Of a DNA stretch of 64,000 nucleotides, positions 29,908-38,797 are shown piece after piece. A program made the position numbers and the translations under genes. The stretch comes from Acinetobacter sp. 10FS3-1. GTDB taxonomy: Bacteria; Pseudomonadota; Gammaproteobacteria; Pseudomonadales; Moraxellaceae. Where the stretch lies: the NCBI RefSeq assembly GCF_013343215.1, contig NZ_CP039143.1, positions 1,550,001-1,614,000 of the forward strand. The letters run 5' to 3'. Under the pieces are notes generated by a model, which was not told the DNA's origin, did no database searches, and saw only the letters and a program-made list of their open reading frames with translations. Position 1 is the first letter of the stretch. Every line of letters starts with the position of its first letter.

Positions 29908-30096
29908 TTCTTATTGATTACATGATGCGTCAAGAAAGATCTAATTCGGTTTGATCAGGTATTTCTGGTCAGACCGATAAGCGCAATCCAGATGAAATAG
30001 CATGTTAACCCAAATACATTCAGCTGATCTGCCGACGCCGTGGTATCAAAAAAGCTCTATCTTAAGAAAAACGCCGATTTAATTTTGGAACAAGTG

Positions 30097-30588
30097 ATGA
30101 TTGACTCAACTGACTTTAGAAATGCCATGTCTCTGTTAACAAGTGCGGTTAATATTGTGACTACAGCAGGAGCATCTGGTTCTCATGGATTTACTGCATC
30201 TGCGGTATGTAGTGTCACGGATACACCACCAAGCTTGCTGGTCTGCATGAATAAAGCCTCTAGGTCTCATGCACACTTTATAGAAAATAAAATTTTAACT
30301 GTGAATGTGTTGGGCGCACAACATAAGCATATTTCCAAGGTCTTTTCATCCAAAATGAGTTCAGAAGAACGGTTTAAACATGGAACCTGGCTGGAATTAG
30401 AAACGGGTGCACCTGTTTTGGAAGATGCTCTGGTTAGTTTTGATTGTGAAATCGATCAGATTCAAGAAGTTGGAACGCATACTATTTTCATGTGTCGTAT
30501 TGTCGCGATTCAACAAAGTCAAAATGATCAAAGCTTGGTTTATTTCAATCGTGCTTATCATCATGTCGGTGGGGAGGTAGTTGCTTAA
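30097..30588 (+). CDS. Flavin reductase (HpaC/RutF-like FMN-binding split barrel)
   Basis: 163 residues from ATG 30097 (TTGGAACAAG upstream; an earlier ATG at 30040 is not preferred). DFRNAMSLLTSAVNIVTTAG, GFTASAVCSVTDTPPSLLVCMNKASRSHAHF, FSVNVL-like LTVNVLGAQH and YFNRAYHHVGG are typical of NAD(P)H:flavin reductases that feed reduced FMN to a partner oxygenase. Its position behind mesX-mesD suggests it supplies reduced flavin to that system; it is about 190 bases downstream of mesD, so cotranscription is likely but not proven. Confidence 0.85.
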   Translation: MIDSTDFRNAMSLLTSAVNIVTTAGASGSHGFTASAVCSVTDTPPSLLVCMNKASRSHAHFIENKILTVNVLGAQHKHISKVFSSKMSSEERFKHGTWLELETGAPVLEDALVSFDCEIDQIQEVGTHTIFMCRIVAIQQSQNDQSLVYFNRAYHHVGGEVVA

Positions 30589-30956
30589 ATGGTGAGGTTT
30601 TTAGAATGTACAAGCGCACTAAACTTTAGTGTAACGTATATATTATGTCACTTGGAATACTCAGCAACGTGAATATAGAGTTGCAGATTCACGTGGCTGA
30701 GCTGTGGCAACAAATAATGTTGTGTAGCATATCTCGGATATTCTATTTAATTCATGCTGACCTAAAAGTTTAGTTCACCAGGAAAGTTAAAATTTATATT
30801 TAGCTACTCAGGAGATGGAATTTACAAAATTAAGTTTTAGTCTATCAACCTAAAAAAATTAGGGCATAGTATAGGTCTTCACTATATCCAACTATGCTGT
30901 AACGATAGCATTTACTACCGATAAACCTAAATTACTCCTACTTGTCTTTATCGAAT
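30589..30956. other. Intergenic region between convergent genes
   Basis: About 370 AT-rich bases with no gene or clear terminator that I can support. Confidence 0.45.
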
Positions 30957-32048
30957 CTAAATCAGATTTGAAAAATAATTACGCTGGGTGCTGTCCTGCG
31001 GTAATAACTCTAATAAGCGCTGTACTGCATCAATTCGATCATATGTTTGCCCAATAATTCGTAATAACTGATCAATATCTTTTATTTGATAGATCAACTG
31101 GCTTAAACGGGCATCAAAACAATGTCGCCAAGTACTTAGTAAAGGGCTTTCTGATTTAGATAAAAAGCTACCTTTATATAGCGAGAATGTGCTGGCAATA
31201 AGATTTGCATTTAATGATTGTTCAGCACGTAAAAAATCACATTGGACTTCACAGGTAAGCCTATAAATACGAGCCTCGATTGAATGAGGTAATAGGCTAC
31301 GAAGTTGTGAAAGCTCAGCCTTTAGGGTTTTTAGGCTGACATTACGCTCACCATAAAGGGCAGAGTGTAACTCTTCTAAACCAATACCATAGGGATGCAA
31401 AGCTAAAATGCAAAGTATTTCAATTTGACGGTGACTCAAACTCAATGTTTGCCCATTAAATTGAACCCAAGGCGAGCCTAGCGCCTTAATGTATAAAAAA
31501 TTTTGCTGCTCAAATTTTATGGCTCGTTGTATTAAATCTGCACAGCGTTCAACTGCAAGCAGTCCCAAAGGAGTATGTTTTTTATATTTTGTGGAAAGGT
31601 TAATAATCCCATGAAATTGCCCTGATGTCGGATCCCAGATCGGTGCAGCATAACAGACCCAATCACGAACACTGCCCATTTGGTTCTCATGAGAATAGAC
31701 ACAACTTGATATCTGGCTATTTAAAGTCATACCTATCGCATTGATCCCAACAGCCTGTGTAGACCAATGCCCACCCTCAATAAAATGAGCCTGTTCAGCA
31801 GAAGAAAGCATTGCCGAACTACTCCATGTCCATAAGAGGGTACCTTGATGATCTGTAAGACCAATAGCCATATCTGAATCATTAGCTATTTTGAGTAAGT
31901 CAGCATAATTATGCTGGATAGAGCGGCGAAATAAAGAAGTTCTATCTTCTGGAGGTAAGGCCAAAACAGGGGCGGCATGCACAGTATGCTGATTGATTAA
32001 ATGGGTTGTTTGCAGCTTTTTTGCAGGTGTTGTATTGCACAGATTCAT
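30957..32048 (-). CDS. AcoR-like GAF-domain regulator of the acetoin cluster, winged-helix type
   Basis: 363 residues, paralogous along its length to the regulator at 24571-25752. The GAF domain carries AHFIEGGHWSTQAVGINAIGM and RDWVCYAAPIWDP. The output part reads LSHRQIEILCILALHPYGIGLEELHSALYGERNVSLKTLKAELSQLR, a winged helix, followed by a helical tail ending ELLPQDSTQ. The AAA+ domain and the GAFTGA loop of true AcoR are missing, so sigma-54 activation is not possible by this protein. The N-terminal leader is shorter than in the paralogue. It lies upstream of lipA on the same strand and near acoABC, so control of acetoin catabolism is the likely job. Confidence 0.8.
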   Translation of the reverse strand: MNLCNTTPAKKLQTTHLINQHTVHAAPVLALPPEDRTSLFRRSIQHNYADLLKIANDSDMAIGLTDHQGTLLWTWSSSAMLSSAEQAHFIEGGHWSTQAVGINAIGMTLNSQISSCVYSHENQMGSVRDWVCYAAPIWDPTSGQFHGIINLSTKYKKHTPLGLLAVERCADLIQRAIKFEQQNFLYIKALGSPWVQFNGQTLSLSHRQIEILCILALHPYGIGLEELHSALYGERNVSLKTLKAELSQLRSLLPHSIEARIYRLTCEVQCDFLRAEQSLNANLIASTFSLYKGSFLSKSESPLLSTWRHCFDARLSQLIYQIKDIDQLLRIIGQTYDRIDAVQRLLELLPQDSTQRNYFSNLI

Positions 32049-32282
32049 ATCATATTCCCTTATGATCAGACTGTAATATTTTTAAATACTAGAAAAGAGT
32101 TTTGAAGTTTATAGTCAATTATGCTATTTCCTCTTGCTTACATTTAAAATGGTTTTATCTTTGCTTTGTTAAATCCTATCTTTTGGTTTTACCAGCTCCT
32201 TGCGCTACTTTAAAAGTGTTCTTATGGGCTGAAAATGACTATTTCCATCTCAAATGTTAATAAACGTAAACAGGATAAAAAG

Positions 32283-33257
32283 TCATTCACGCATGTAAGG
32301 AGTAGGTACAGCCTCACCATGATATTGACGATCAGCAAAATAACTCGACCGAACCAATGGTGCACTCCAAATATTCTTAAACTTTAAGTGTTCTCCATGA
32401 GTTTGATACCGTTTAAACTCTTGCAATGTAACAAAACGATGAATTGGTGCATGTGATTTGGATGGCTGTAAGTATTGGCCAATTGTGACATAGTCAATTT
32501 GATAATCTTTCAAATCATTTAATAACACAATAACCTCAGCTTCAACTTCTCCCAAACCGACCATCAAACCACATTTGGTTGGGATATCAGGGCAGTAGTG
32601 TTTAAATTTCTTAAGTAAATCCAGTGAATGCTGATAGTTAGAGCCTGGCCGCATGGCTTTATACAAACGTGGAACAGTTTCAATATTATGATTAAAAACA
32701 TCGGGTGGATTTTGACTCAGAATCTTCAGGGCAATATCTGCACGACCACGAAAATCAGGCACTAAAATTTCAATTAAAGTCTCTGGACTGGTTTGACGAA
32801 TTTCTCGAATGCAATCGGCAAAATGCTGTGCGCCACCATCTTTTAAGTCGTCCCGATCAACCGAAGTAATCACGACATACTTTAAGTTTAAATTCTTTAC
32901 CGTTTCAGCCAAATGCTTTGGCTCATTAATATCTAAAGCATGAGGACGACCATGAGCGACATCACAAAATGGGCAGCGCCGAGTACAGATATCTCCCATA
33001 ATCATGAAGGTTGCGGTCCCACTGCCAAAACATTGCGGCAAGTTAGGACAAGCCGCTTCTTCGCAAACCGTATGTAGTTTTTGTTGCCTTAATAAATCCT
33101 TAATGATTTGGACTTCCTCAGGTTGACTAATTTTAGCCCGAATCCATTCTGGCTTCTTCGGTGTCGTTTTCGTTGGAATAACTTTAATTGGAATACGCGC
33201 CATTTTTTCAGCGCCCCGCAGCTTCTTTCCAGTTAATCTGGTGTTATTTAAATCCAT
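32283..33257 (-). CDS. lipA: Lipoyl synthase of the acetoin cluster
   Basis: 324-residue radical-SAM enzyme that inserts two sulfurs into octanoyl groups. The auxiliary cluster motif [12 protein letters not shown], the radical-SAM motif CTRRCPFC and the C-terminal RSSYFA serine (cluster ligand) are all present. The start is ATG 33257, preceded by GGAG in GATGGAGTGTTTGAA; the long upstream extension to 33368 is hydrophobic and not part of the family. It is divergent from acoA, and probably serves the lipoyl domain of AcoC rather than being the housekeeping copy. Confidence 0.92.
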   Translation of the reverse strand: MDLNNTRLTGKKLRGAEKMARIPIKVIPTKTTPKKPEWIRAKISQPEEVQIIKDLLRQQKLHTVCEEAACPNLPQCFGSGTATFMIMGDICTRRCPFCDVAHGRPHALDINEPKHLAETVKNLNLKYVVITSVDRDDLKDGGAQHFADCIREIRQTSPETLIEILVPDFRGRADIALKILSQNPPDVFNHNIETVPRLYKAMRPGSNYQHSLDLLKKFKHYCPDIPTKCGLMVGLGEVEAEVIVLLNDLKDYQIDYVTIGQYLQPSKSHAPIHRFVTLQEFKRYQTHGEHLKFKNIWSAPLVRSSYFADRQYHGEAVPTPYMRE

Positions 33258-33599
33258 TTCAAACACTCCATCGTTTAAAATAATTAATATAAATTCTGAT
33301 ATTAAATAAGCTGTTTTAAAAGCATTAATAATATTAAAACAGGGCAAAAAACTTATCATACAAAACAAAGGTTGGCTAAAGGTTTGTTTTTATATGTAAT
33401 TGAACAATATTGAAAATTTACAATTTTTTTTAGATTTATAAGCTCATGTTTTTAATATCTATCTTATCTTTTTATGCATTATATTTTTTTAGTCTAATAT
33501 GAAATTTAATAAAAATATTCTTATATAAATATACGATTTAAAAATCCAATTATTCAATTTTGGATTTTCTTTTAAGCGTAGGGAATAAGGAATAAATAT
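33258..33599. promoter_or_regulatory. Divergent promoter region lipA / acoA with inverted repeat
   Basis: Very AT-rich. AAAATCCAA (33541-33549) and TTGGATTTT (33560-33568) form a perfect 9-bp inverted repeat ending 31 bases before the acoA start, a candidate operator or weak hairpin in the leader. I found no TGGCAC-N5-TTGC sigma-54 promoter, which agrees with the regulator lacking an AAA+ domain. Confidence 0.4.
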
Positions 33600-34562
33600 A
33601 TGCAATTAACGGAAGAGCAATTGCTGGCAGCATACAAAAGAATGCGCGACATTCGTGAATTTGAGGACCGACTTCACGATGAAAATAATACAGGTGATAT
33701 TCCAGGATTCATCCACTTATATAGCGGTGAGGAAGCGGTGGCAGTAGGAATCTGTGAAAATTTAACAGATAAGGACTTCATTACCTCAACACATCGTGGT
33801 CACGGACATTGTATTGCTAAAGGCTGTGACATTCACGCCATGATGCTAGAAATATTCGGTAAAGATGATGGTCTGTGTCGTGGTAAAGGCGGCTCAATGC
33901 ACATTGCGGACTTAGATAAAGGCATGCTTGGTGCAAACGGTATTGTCGGTGGTGGCCCACCTTTAGCAATTGGTGCAGCTCTAAGTGCCAAAACCCTCAA
34001 GAATGGTGGTATTGGTCTATCGTTTACGGGGGATGGCGGATCAAATCAGGGCTTAACTTTTGAAGCAATTAATATGGCTGTGGTGTTAAAGCTTCCTGTC
34101 ATCTTTGTTTTTGAAAATAACGGCTTTGGTGAAGGTACTGCACACGACTATGCCGTAGGCAGTAAAGACATTGCAGGTCGAGCGGCAGGTTTTGGCTTAC
34201 CTGCTGAAAAGGTAGATGGAACAGACTTTTTTGCTGTGTATGAGGTTGCACAAAAGGCAATTGAACGTGCCCGCCGTGGTGAAGGTCCGAGTGTAATTGA
34301 AACGATAACCAACCGTTTTTATGGACATTTTGAAGGTGATCCAGGGCTTATCCGCTCCAAAGAAGAACTGGATTATGTCAAAGAATATAAAGACCCATTG
34401 AAAATATTTCGTGAAAAAGTCAAAGGTAAAATTGACGAAACTAAACTGGACGCGATTGATGCCCAGTCTAAAGCCAATGTAGACGACGCCGTGGCAAAAG
34501 CACGCGCAGCTATGTATCCAGAAGTCTCTCAGTTGCTTACTGATGTTTACGTCTCTTACTAA
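33600..34562 (+). CDS. acoA: Acetoin dehydrogenase E1 alpha subunit
   Basis: 320-residue thiamine-diphosphate-dependent E1 alpha. Seen: RMRDIREFEDRLHDE, FIHLYSGEEAVAVGIC, THRGHGHCIAKG, CRGKGGSMHIAD, and the ThDP/Mg motif GDGGSNQGLTFEAINMAVVLKLP with ENNGFGEGT. With AcoB it cleaves acetoin and passes the acetyl unit to AcoC. GGGAATAAGGA precedes the ATG. It is the first gene of acoA-acoB-acoC-lpd. Confidence 0.93.
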   Translation: MQLTEEQLLAAYKRMRDIREFEDRLHDENNTGDIPGFIHLYSGEEAVAVGICENLTDKDFITSTHRGHGHCIAKGCDIHAMMLEIFGKDDGLCRGKGGSMHIADLDKGMLGANGIVGGGPPLAIGAALSAKTLKNGGIGLSFTGDGGSNQGLTFEAINMAVVLKLPVIFVFENNGFGEGTAHDYAVGSKDIAGRAAGFGLPAEKVDGTDFFAVYEVAQKAIERARRGEGPSVIETITNRFYGHFEGDPGLIRSKEELDYVKEYKDPLKIFREKVKGKIDETKLDAIDAQSKANVDDAVAKARAAMYPEVSQLLTDVYVSY

Positions 34563-34577
34563 AGGAATAGTAGAAAA

Positions 34578-35597
34578 ATGCCAAATAAAAGTTATCGAAA
34601 TGCGATTAAAGAGGCAATTGAATTAGAAATGCGCCGAGACCCAAGTGTTATTGTGGTCGGTGAAGATGTTCGTGGTGGGCATGGTGGCAAAAATACCGAT
34701 GACAATAAACTGGAAGGTTTTGGCGGTGTACTGGGTGTAACCAAAGGTTTATGGACTGAATTTGGTTCTGAAAGAGTCATTGATACTCCGATTACAGAAT
34801 CGGCGATTATTGGTATGGCGGCAGGTGCTGCTGCAACGGGTTTAAGACCTGTGGCAGATTTAATGTTTATGGATTTTTATGGCGTATGTTATGACATGCT
34901 GTATAACCAAGCGGCTAAATTCCGCTACATGTTTGGTGGCAAAGCCAAAGCACCACTCGTCGTACGTGGCATGATCGGTGCAGGTTTTTCCGCTGCAGCA
35001 CAACATTCTCAGTCGCCATATAACGTGTTTGCCTCAGTGCCGGGTTTAAAGGTGGTGGTACCTTCTAGTGCCTATGATGTGAAAGGGTTATTGATTCAAG
35101 CCATTCGAGATGATGACCCAGTGGTCTTTTGTGAACACAAGTTATTGTATGACCTTAAGGGCGAAGTACCAGATGAGGCCTACACTATTCCTTTTGGCGT
35201 TGCGAATTACACCCGTGAAGGCACTGATATTACCATTATTGCCTTAAGCCTGATGGTGCATCGCGCCAATGAAGTTGCTGACAAGCTGGCAAAAGAAGGT
35301 ATTTCGGTTGAAGTGGTTGACCCTCGAACTATTTCTCCGTTAGACGAAGATGGTATTTTAGAGTCAGTGGCTTCCACAGGTCGCGTAGTGATTGTAGATG
35401 AATCGGCGGCGCGTTGCGGTTTCGGACATGATGTGGCTGCACTCATTGCACAGAAAGGCTTTCATTATCTTAAAGCACCAATCGAGTTAGTCACTCCACC
35501 ACACTCACCCGTACCATTTTCACCAGTACTAGAAAAAGAATGGCTACCAAGTGTAGAACGCATCGAACAGGCTGTACGGAAGACGTTGGAGGCTTAG
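34578..35597 (+). CDS. acoB: Acetoin dehydrogenase E1 beta subunit
   Basis: 339 residues. Transketolase-like pyrimidine-binding fold: VIVVGEDVRGGHGG, IDTPITESAIIGMAAGAAATGLRP, DFYGVCYDMLYNQAAKFRYMFGG, and the C-terminal domain VEVVDPRTISPLDEDGI and VIVDE. It pairs with AcoA to form the E1 heterotetramer. The start lies 15 bases after acoA (AGGAATAG) and its stop is one base from acoC, so translation is probably coupled. Confidence 0.94.
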   Translation: MPNKSYRNAIKEAIELEMRRDPSVIVVGEDVRGGHGGKNTDDNKLEGFGGVLGVTKGLWTEFGSERVIDTPITESAIIGMAAGAAATGLRPVADLMFMDFYGVCYDMLYNQAAKFRYMFGGKAKAPLVVRGMIGAGFSAAAQHSQSPYNVFASVPGLKVVVPSSAYDVKGLLIQAIRDDDPVVFCEHKLLYDLKGEVPDEAYTIPFGVANYTREGTDITIIALSLMVHRANEVADKLAKEGISVEVVDPRTISPLDEDGILESVASTGRVVIVDESAARCGFGHDVAALIAQKGFHYLKAPIELVTPPHSPVPFSPVLEKEWLPSVERIEQAVRKTLEA

Positions 35598-35598
35598 G

Positions 35599-37134
35599 AT
35601 GAGCGAAATTAAAACCTTAGAAATCCCAAAATGGGGTTTGTCCATGGAAGAGGGCACGATTGCCCAATGGCTGATTCAGGAAGGTACTCAATTTAGTAAA
35701 GGACAGGAAATTTGTGAAATTGAAACCACAAAAATCGTCAATGTTCTGGAAGCACCTTTCGATGGCTTGCTACGAAAAATTATTGCTAAAGATGGTGACA
35801 CACTTATCGTAGGTGGAGTCATTGCAATTTGTGCAGATGCAGAAGTTTCCGATGCAGAAGTTGAAGAGTTTGCACAGTCTTTAGGCGGAATACCAGCTGT
35901 AACAGAAAACAAAGCTGTAGAAACGGTTCCTGAAAAAGTAGCTGTAGCTCAAGTTGAAACCAAAGTACAAGCTGCTCCTAAACAGAACAGTGTTGGTAAT
36001 GGATCAAAGATTGTCGCTCAGGGTGGATATATAATTCCTGCTGCGTTACAGGGCTATCAGCAAAGCGATGATATTTTTGCAACGCCACATGCCTTGAAAT
36101 TGGCTGAAAAACATAATGTAAACCTCGCTCAGATTGCTGGTTCTGGACGTGAAGGGCGTATTAGTGTTCAAGATATTCAGGCCGCAGTCCAAGCCGCTGG
36201 CGGGGCTTGGCCAGATGTACGTCATCAGGCCAGTACGAAAGCCGCCAAATCTAAAGCAGATGACAGTCAGGTTCTAGCGACCCCTGTTGCCCGCCGTTTA
36301 GCCAAACAATGGGGTATTAATTTGCATGACTGTCGTGCATCTGGTTCACGTGGACGAGTTTGTAAAGAAGATGTTGAAGCAGTTTATCAGCGGGAAAATC
36401 CTGTACAAGCTCAACATGCTGATCATGCTGATCCAGCAGAGCCAGCGAAAATCACTACCGTTGCTATGAATGGTATGCGCAAAGCAATCGCTTCACGACT
36501 ACAAGCGGCAAAACGCAATGCACCACATTTTCGCTTAACAATAGACTTAAATGTTGAGTCGGTTCAGGCTTTGCGTCAGCAAATTAACAGTACCGTACCA
36601 CAAGTAAAGCTGTCTATTAATGATATGCTGATTAAAGCTGCCGCCGCCGCGCTGATCAAAGTTCCACAGGTCAACGTGCAATTTGATGAAGAAAATCAGC
36701 AGATCTTACAGTTTGAACAGGCTGATATTTCGATTGCCGTGGCTATCGAAAACGGACTGATCACGCCAATTATTAAAGCAGCAAACCTTAAATCTTTGGC
36801 GCAAATTTCCAACGATATGCGTGATCTGGCGACACGTGCCAAGACTGGAAAATTAGCACCTGATGAATTTCAAGGTGGCAGTTTCAGTATTTCCAATTTA
36901 GGAATGCTGGGTATTCAACAGTTTGATGCCATTATTAACCCACCTCAAGGTGCAATTCTGGCCCTCGGTGCAGCCGAAAAACGTGCTATCGTCGAAAATG
37001 ATGAGATTGTTGCTCGTGAAATGGTGACAGCAACATTGTCATGTGATCATCGTATTATTGATGGTGCATTGGGTGCTCAATTCCTATCGGTGTTTAAGCA
37101 GTTTGTCGAAAATCCTGCATTAATTTTGGTGTAG
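35599..37134 (+). CDS. acoC: Acetoin dehydrogenase E2 (dihydrolipoyl acetyltransferase) with two E3-binding domains
   Basis: 511 residues. Domain order: lipoyl domain (1-80, lysine in IETTKIVNVLEA); linker; a first peripheral-subunit-binding domain (about 152-198, TPHALKLAEKHNVNLAQIAGSGREGRISVQDI); a second such domain (about 228-268, TPVARRLAKQWGINLHDCRASGSRGRVCKEDV); a Pro/Ala/His linker; and the catalytic domain ending with the CDHRIIDGALGAQFL active-site motif. Most E2 chains have one subunit-binding domain, so the pair is unusual. It transfers the acetyl group to CoA. Catalytic histidine and aspartate of DHRxxDG are intact. Confidence 0.93.
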   Translation: MSEIKTLEIPKWGLSMEEGTIAQWLIQEGTQFSKGQEICEIETTKIVNVLEAPFDGLLRKIIAKDGDTLIVGGVIAICADAEVSDAEVEEFAQSLGGIPAVTENKAVETVPEKVAVAQVETKVQAAPKQNSVGNGSKIVAQGGYIIPAALQGYQQSDDIFATPHALKLAEKHNVNLAQIAGSGREGRISVQDIQAAVQAAGGAWPDVRHQASTKAAKSKADDSQVLATPVARRLAKQWGINLHDCRASGSRGRVCKEDVEAVYQRENPVQAQHADHADPAEPAKITTVAMNGMRKAIASRLQAAKRNAPHFRLTIDLNVESVQALRQQINSTVPQVKLSINDMLIKAAAAALIKVPQVNVQFDEENQQILQFEQADISIAVAIENGLITPIIKAANLKSLAQISNDMRDLATRAKTGKLAPDEFQGGSFSISNLGMLGIQQFDAIINPPQGAILALGAAEKRAIVENDEIVAREMVTATLSCDHRIIDGALGAQFLSVFKQFVENPALILV

Positions 37135-37145
37135 GAGGAAAAGGC

Positions 37146-38546
37146 ATGTCAGATACACAGTTTGATCTTGTGGTTATTGGTGCTGGTCCTGGAGGGTATG
37201 TCGCTGCGATTCGTGCAGCACAACTGGGATTGAAAACTGCAGTCGTTGAAAAACAACATTTAGGAGGGGTGTGTCTTAACTGGGGATGCATTCCAACCAA
37301 GGCATTATTAAGCGGGGCTGCGCTTGCCCAGCAGTTTAAATCCGCAGAGCATTTCGGCTTTACTCTTAACGCTGTTGATTTTGACATTCAAAAATTGGTC
37401 CATCATAGCAGACAGGTTTCTGAACAACTGGTACAAGGTATTGGTCAATTATTGAAAAAGAATCAAATTACTGTTTTCAATGCGACAGCCCAGTTTATTG
37501 CCAAAGAACAATTACTACTTACAGATGTAAATGGTCAGAAACAGCAGATTTCTGCACCACATATTATTGTAGCAACAGGTGCACGTGCAGCTAATCTGCC
37601 TCATATTCCTGTAGATGGTGATCAAATCTGGAGTTATAAAGAAGCTTTAGTTCCAGAACAATTACCAAAGTCTTTACTGGTCATTGGTTCGGGTGCTATA
37701 GGCAGTGAGTTCGCAAGCCTATACCAAGACTTAGGCTGCCAAGTCACCTTGGTTGATATTGCAAAACAGATTCTACCTAGCGAAGATATTGAAGTTGCGA
37801 AGTATGTACAAAAGCAATTTGAACAGCAGGGGATACAGGTTTTAACCGAAGCGACTGTAAAGAAAATAGAAACAGATCATGCTCAAGTACATTGCCATAT
37901 TGAAACTGCCACAGGTGTGCAAATCATTAGCGTTGAAAAGGTACTTTCGGCTACTGGAGTAAAACCGAATGCTGAAAATCTTGGCCTAGAAGCTTTGGGG
38001 ATTGAATTTGAGAATGGCTTTATTAAAGTCGACTCATGGTGTAAAACCAATGTTGTGGGCGTTTATGCAATTGGCGATGTCGCTGGTGCACCGTGTTTGG
38101 CACACAAAGCCAGTCATGAAGCCATTCTTTGTGTAGAGAAAATTGCAGGCCTAAGTCATGTACATGCTTTAGATCGTACACAAATTCCAGGCTGTATCTT
38201 TACCCATCCTCAAGTGGCCAGTATTGGTTTAACAGAACAGAAAGCGAAAGCTGCAGGCTTGAGTATCAATGTTGGTAAGTTTCCTTTGCAAGCCAATGGT
38301 AAGGCATTGGCTTTAGGCGATAGTGCAGGATTTGTTAAAACCATTTTTAGTCAGGAAACGGGTGAGTTATTAGGTGCTCACATGGTCGGACATGAAGTCA
38401 CCGAACATATTCAAGGTTTTGCCATCGCAAAATACCTAGAAGCTACAGATGAAAGCTTAGCACAGGTCATTTTCCCTCATCCGACTTTGTCTGAGGCGAT
38501 GCATGAGTCGGTATTATCGGCGATGCAACGTGCAATCCATATTTAA
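37146..38546 (+). CDS. Dihydrolipoyl dehydrogenase (E3) of the acetoin complex
   Basis: 466-residue flavoprotein disulfide reductase. FAD motif VVIGAGPGGYVAAIRAAQLG, redox-active disulfide in GGVCLNWGCIPTKALL, NAD motif VIGSGAIGSEFA, FAD motif II VYAIGDVAG, and catalytic histidine in FPHPTLSEAMHE. It reoxidises the lipoyl group of AcoC. AGGAGGAAAAGG precedes the ATG 11 bases after acoC. It is the last gene of the operon; no butanediol dehydrogenase follows, since the dif site and insertion sequences lie directly after. Confidence 0.93.
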   Translation: MSDTQFDLVVIGAGPGGYVAAIRAAQLGLKTAVVEKQHLGGVCLNWGCIPTKALLSGAALAQQFKSAEHFGFTLNAVDFDIQKLVHHSRQVSEQLVQGIGQLLKKNQITVFNATAQFIAKEQLLLTDVNGQKQQISAPHIIVATGARAANLPHIPVDGDQIWSYKEALVPEQLPKSLLVIGSGAIGSEFASLYQDLGCQVTLVDIAKQILPSEDIEVAKYVQKQFEQQGIQVLTEATVKKIETDHAQVHCHIETATGVQIISVEKVLSATGVKPNAENLGLEALGIEFENGFIKVDSWCKTNVVGVYAIGDVAGAPCLAHKASHEAILCVEKIAGLSHVHALDRTQIPGCIFTHPQVASIGLTEQKAKAAGLSINVGKFPLQANGKALALGDSAGFVKTIFSQETGELLGAHMVGHEVTEHIQGFAIAKYLEATDESLAQVIFPHPTLSEAMHESVLSAMQRAIHI

Positions 38547-38600
38547 GGAGTCGCAAGATTCTTAGGAGGTGAACCTAGAATTATTAGTTAATTCCTATAA

Positions 38601-38656
38601 AGCGAACTATAAAAACTCTCCAAGGAGGGTTTTATTTCATAGTTCGCTTTACTTTT
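38601..38656 (+). terminator. Terminator of the acetoin operon
   Basis: Outer arms AGCGAACTAT / ATAGTTCGCT and inner arms AAAACTCTCC / GGAGGGTTTT form a long nearly continuous stem, followed by TTTACTTTTT. Confidence 0.85.
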
Positions 38657-38746
38657 TGGCGACTTCATTTTTAGCTTTAATTTCTGCTGAAAATTTCAAA
38701 ATTAACTTTTATAGATAGTTGCGTAGGCCACAGTCTTAGACACCCA

Positions 38747-38774
38747 ATTTAACATAATATAGATTATACGAAAC
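38747..38774 (-). other. dif: Xer recombination site, probable chromosomal dif
   Basis: On the minus strand the 28 bases read: left arm GTTTCGTATAA, 6-base centre TCTATA, right arm TTATGTTAAAT. The right arm equals the E. coli XerD arm (TTATGTTAAAT) and the left matches the XerC arm form (..TTCGTATAA) seen in Acinetobacter dif/pdif sites (from memory). The centre differs from E. coli TGTATA by one base. Such a site resolves chromosome dimers near the replication terminus. A plasmid-type pdif site is the alternative, but surrounding genes look chromosomal. Confidence 0.8.
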
Positions 38775-38797
38775 GCTTTGTTAGAACCCATTTAAAG

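Noticed and set aside
33258..33599. Sigma-54 promoter for the acetoin operon
   Set aside because: No TGGCAC-N5-TTGC pattern was found, and the local regulator has no AAA+ domain.
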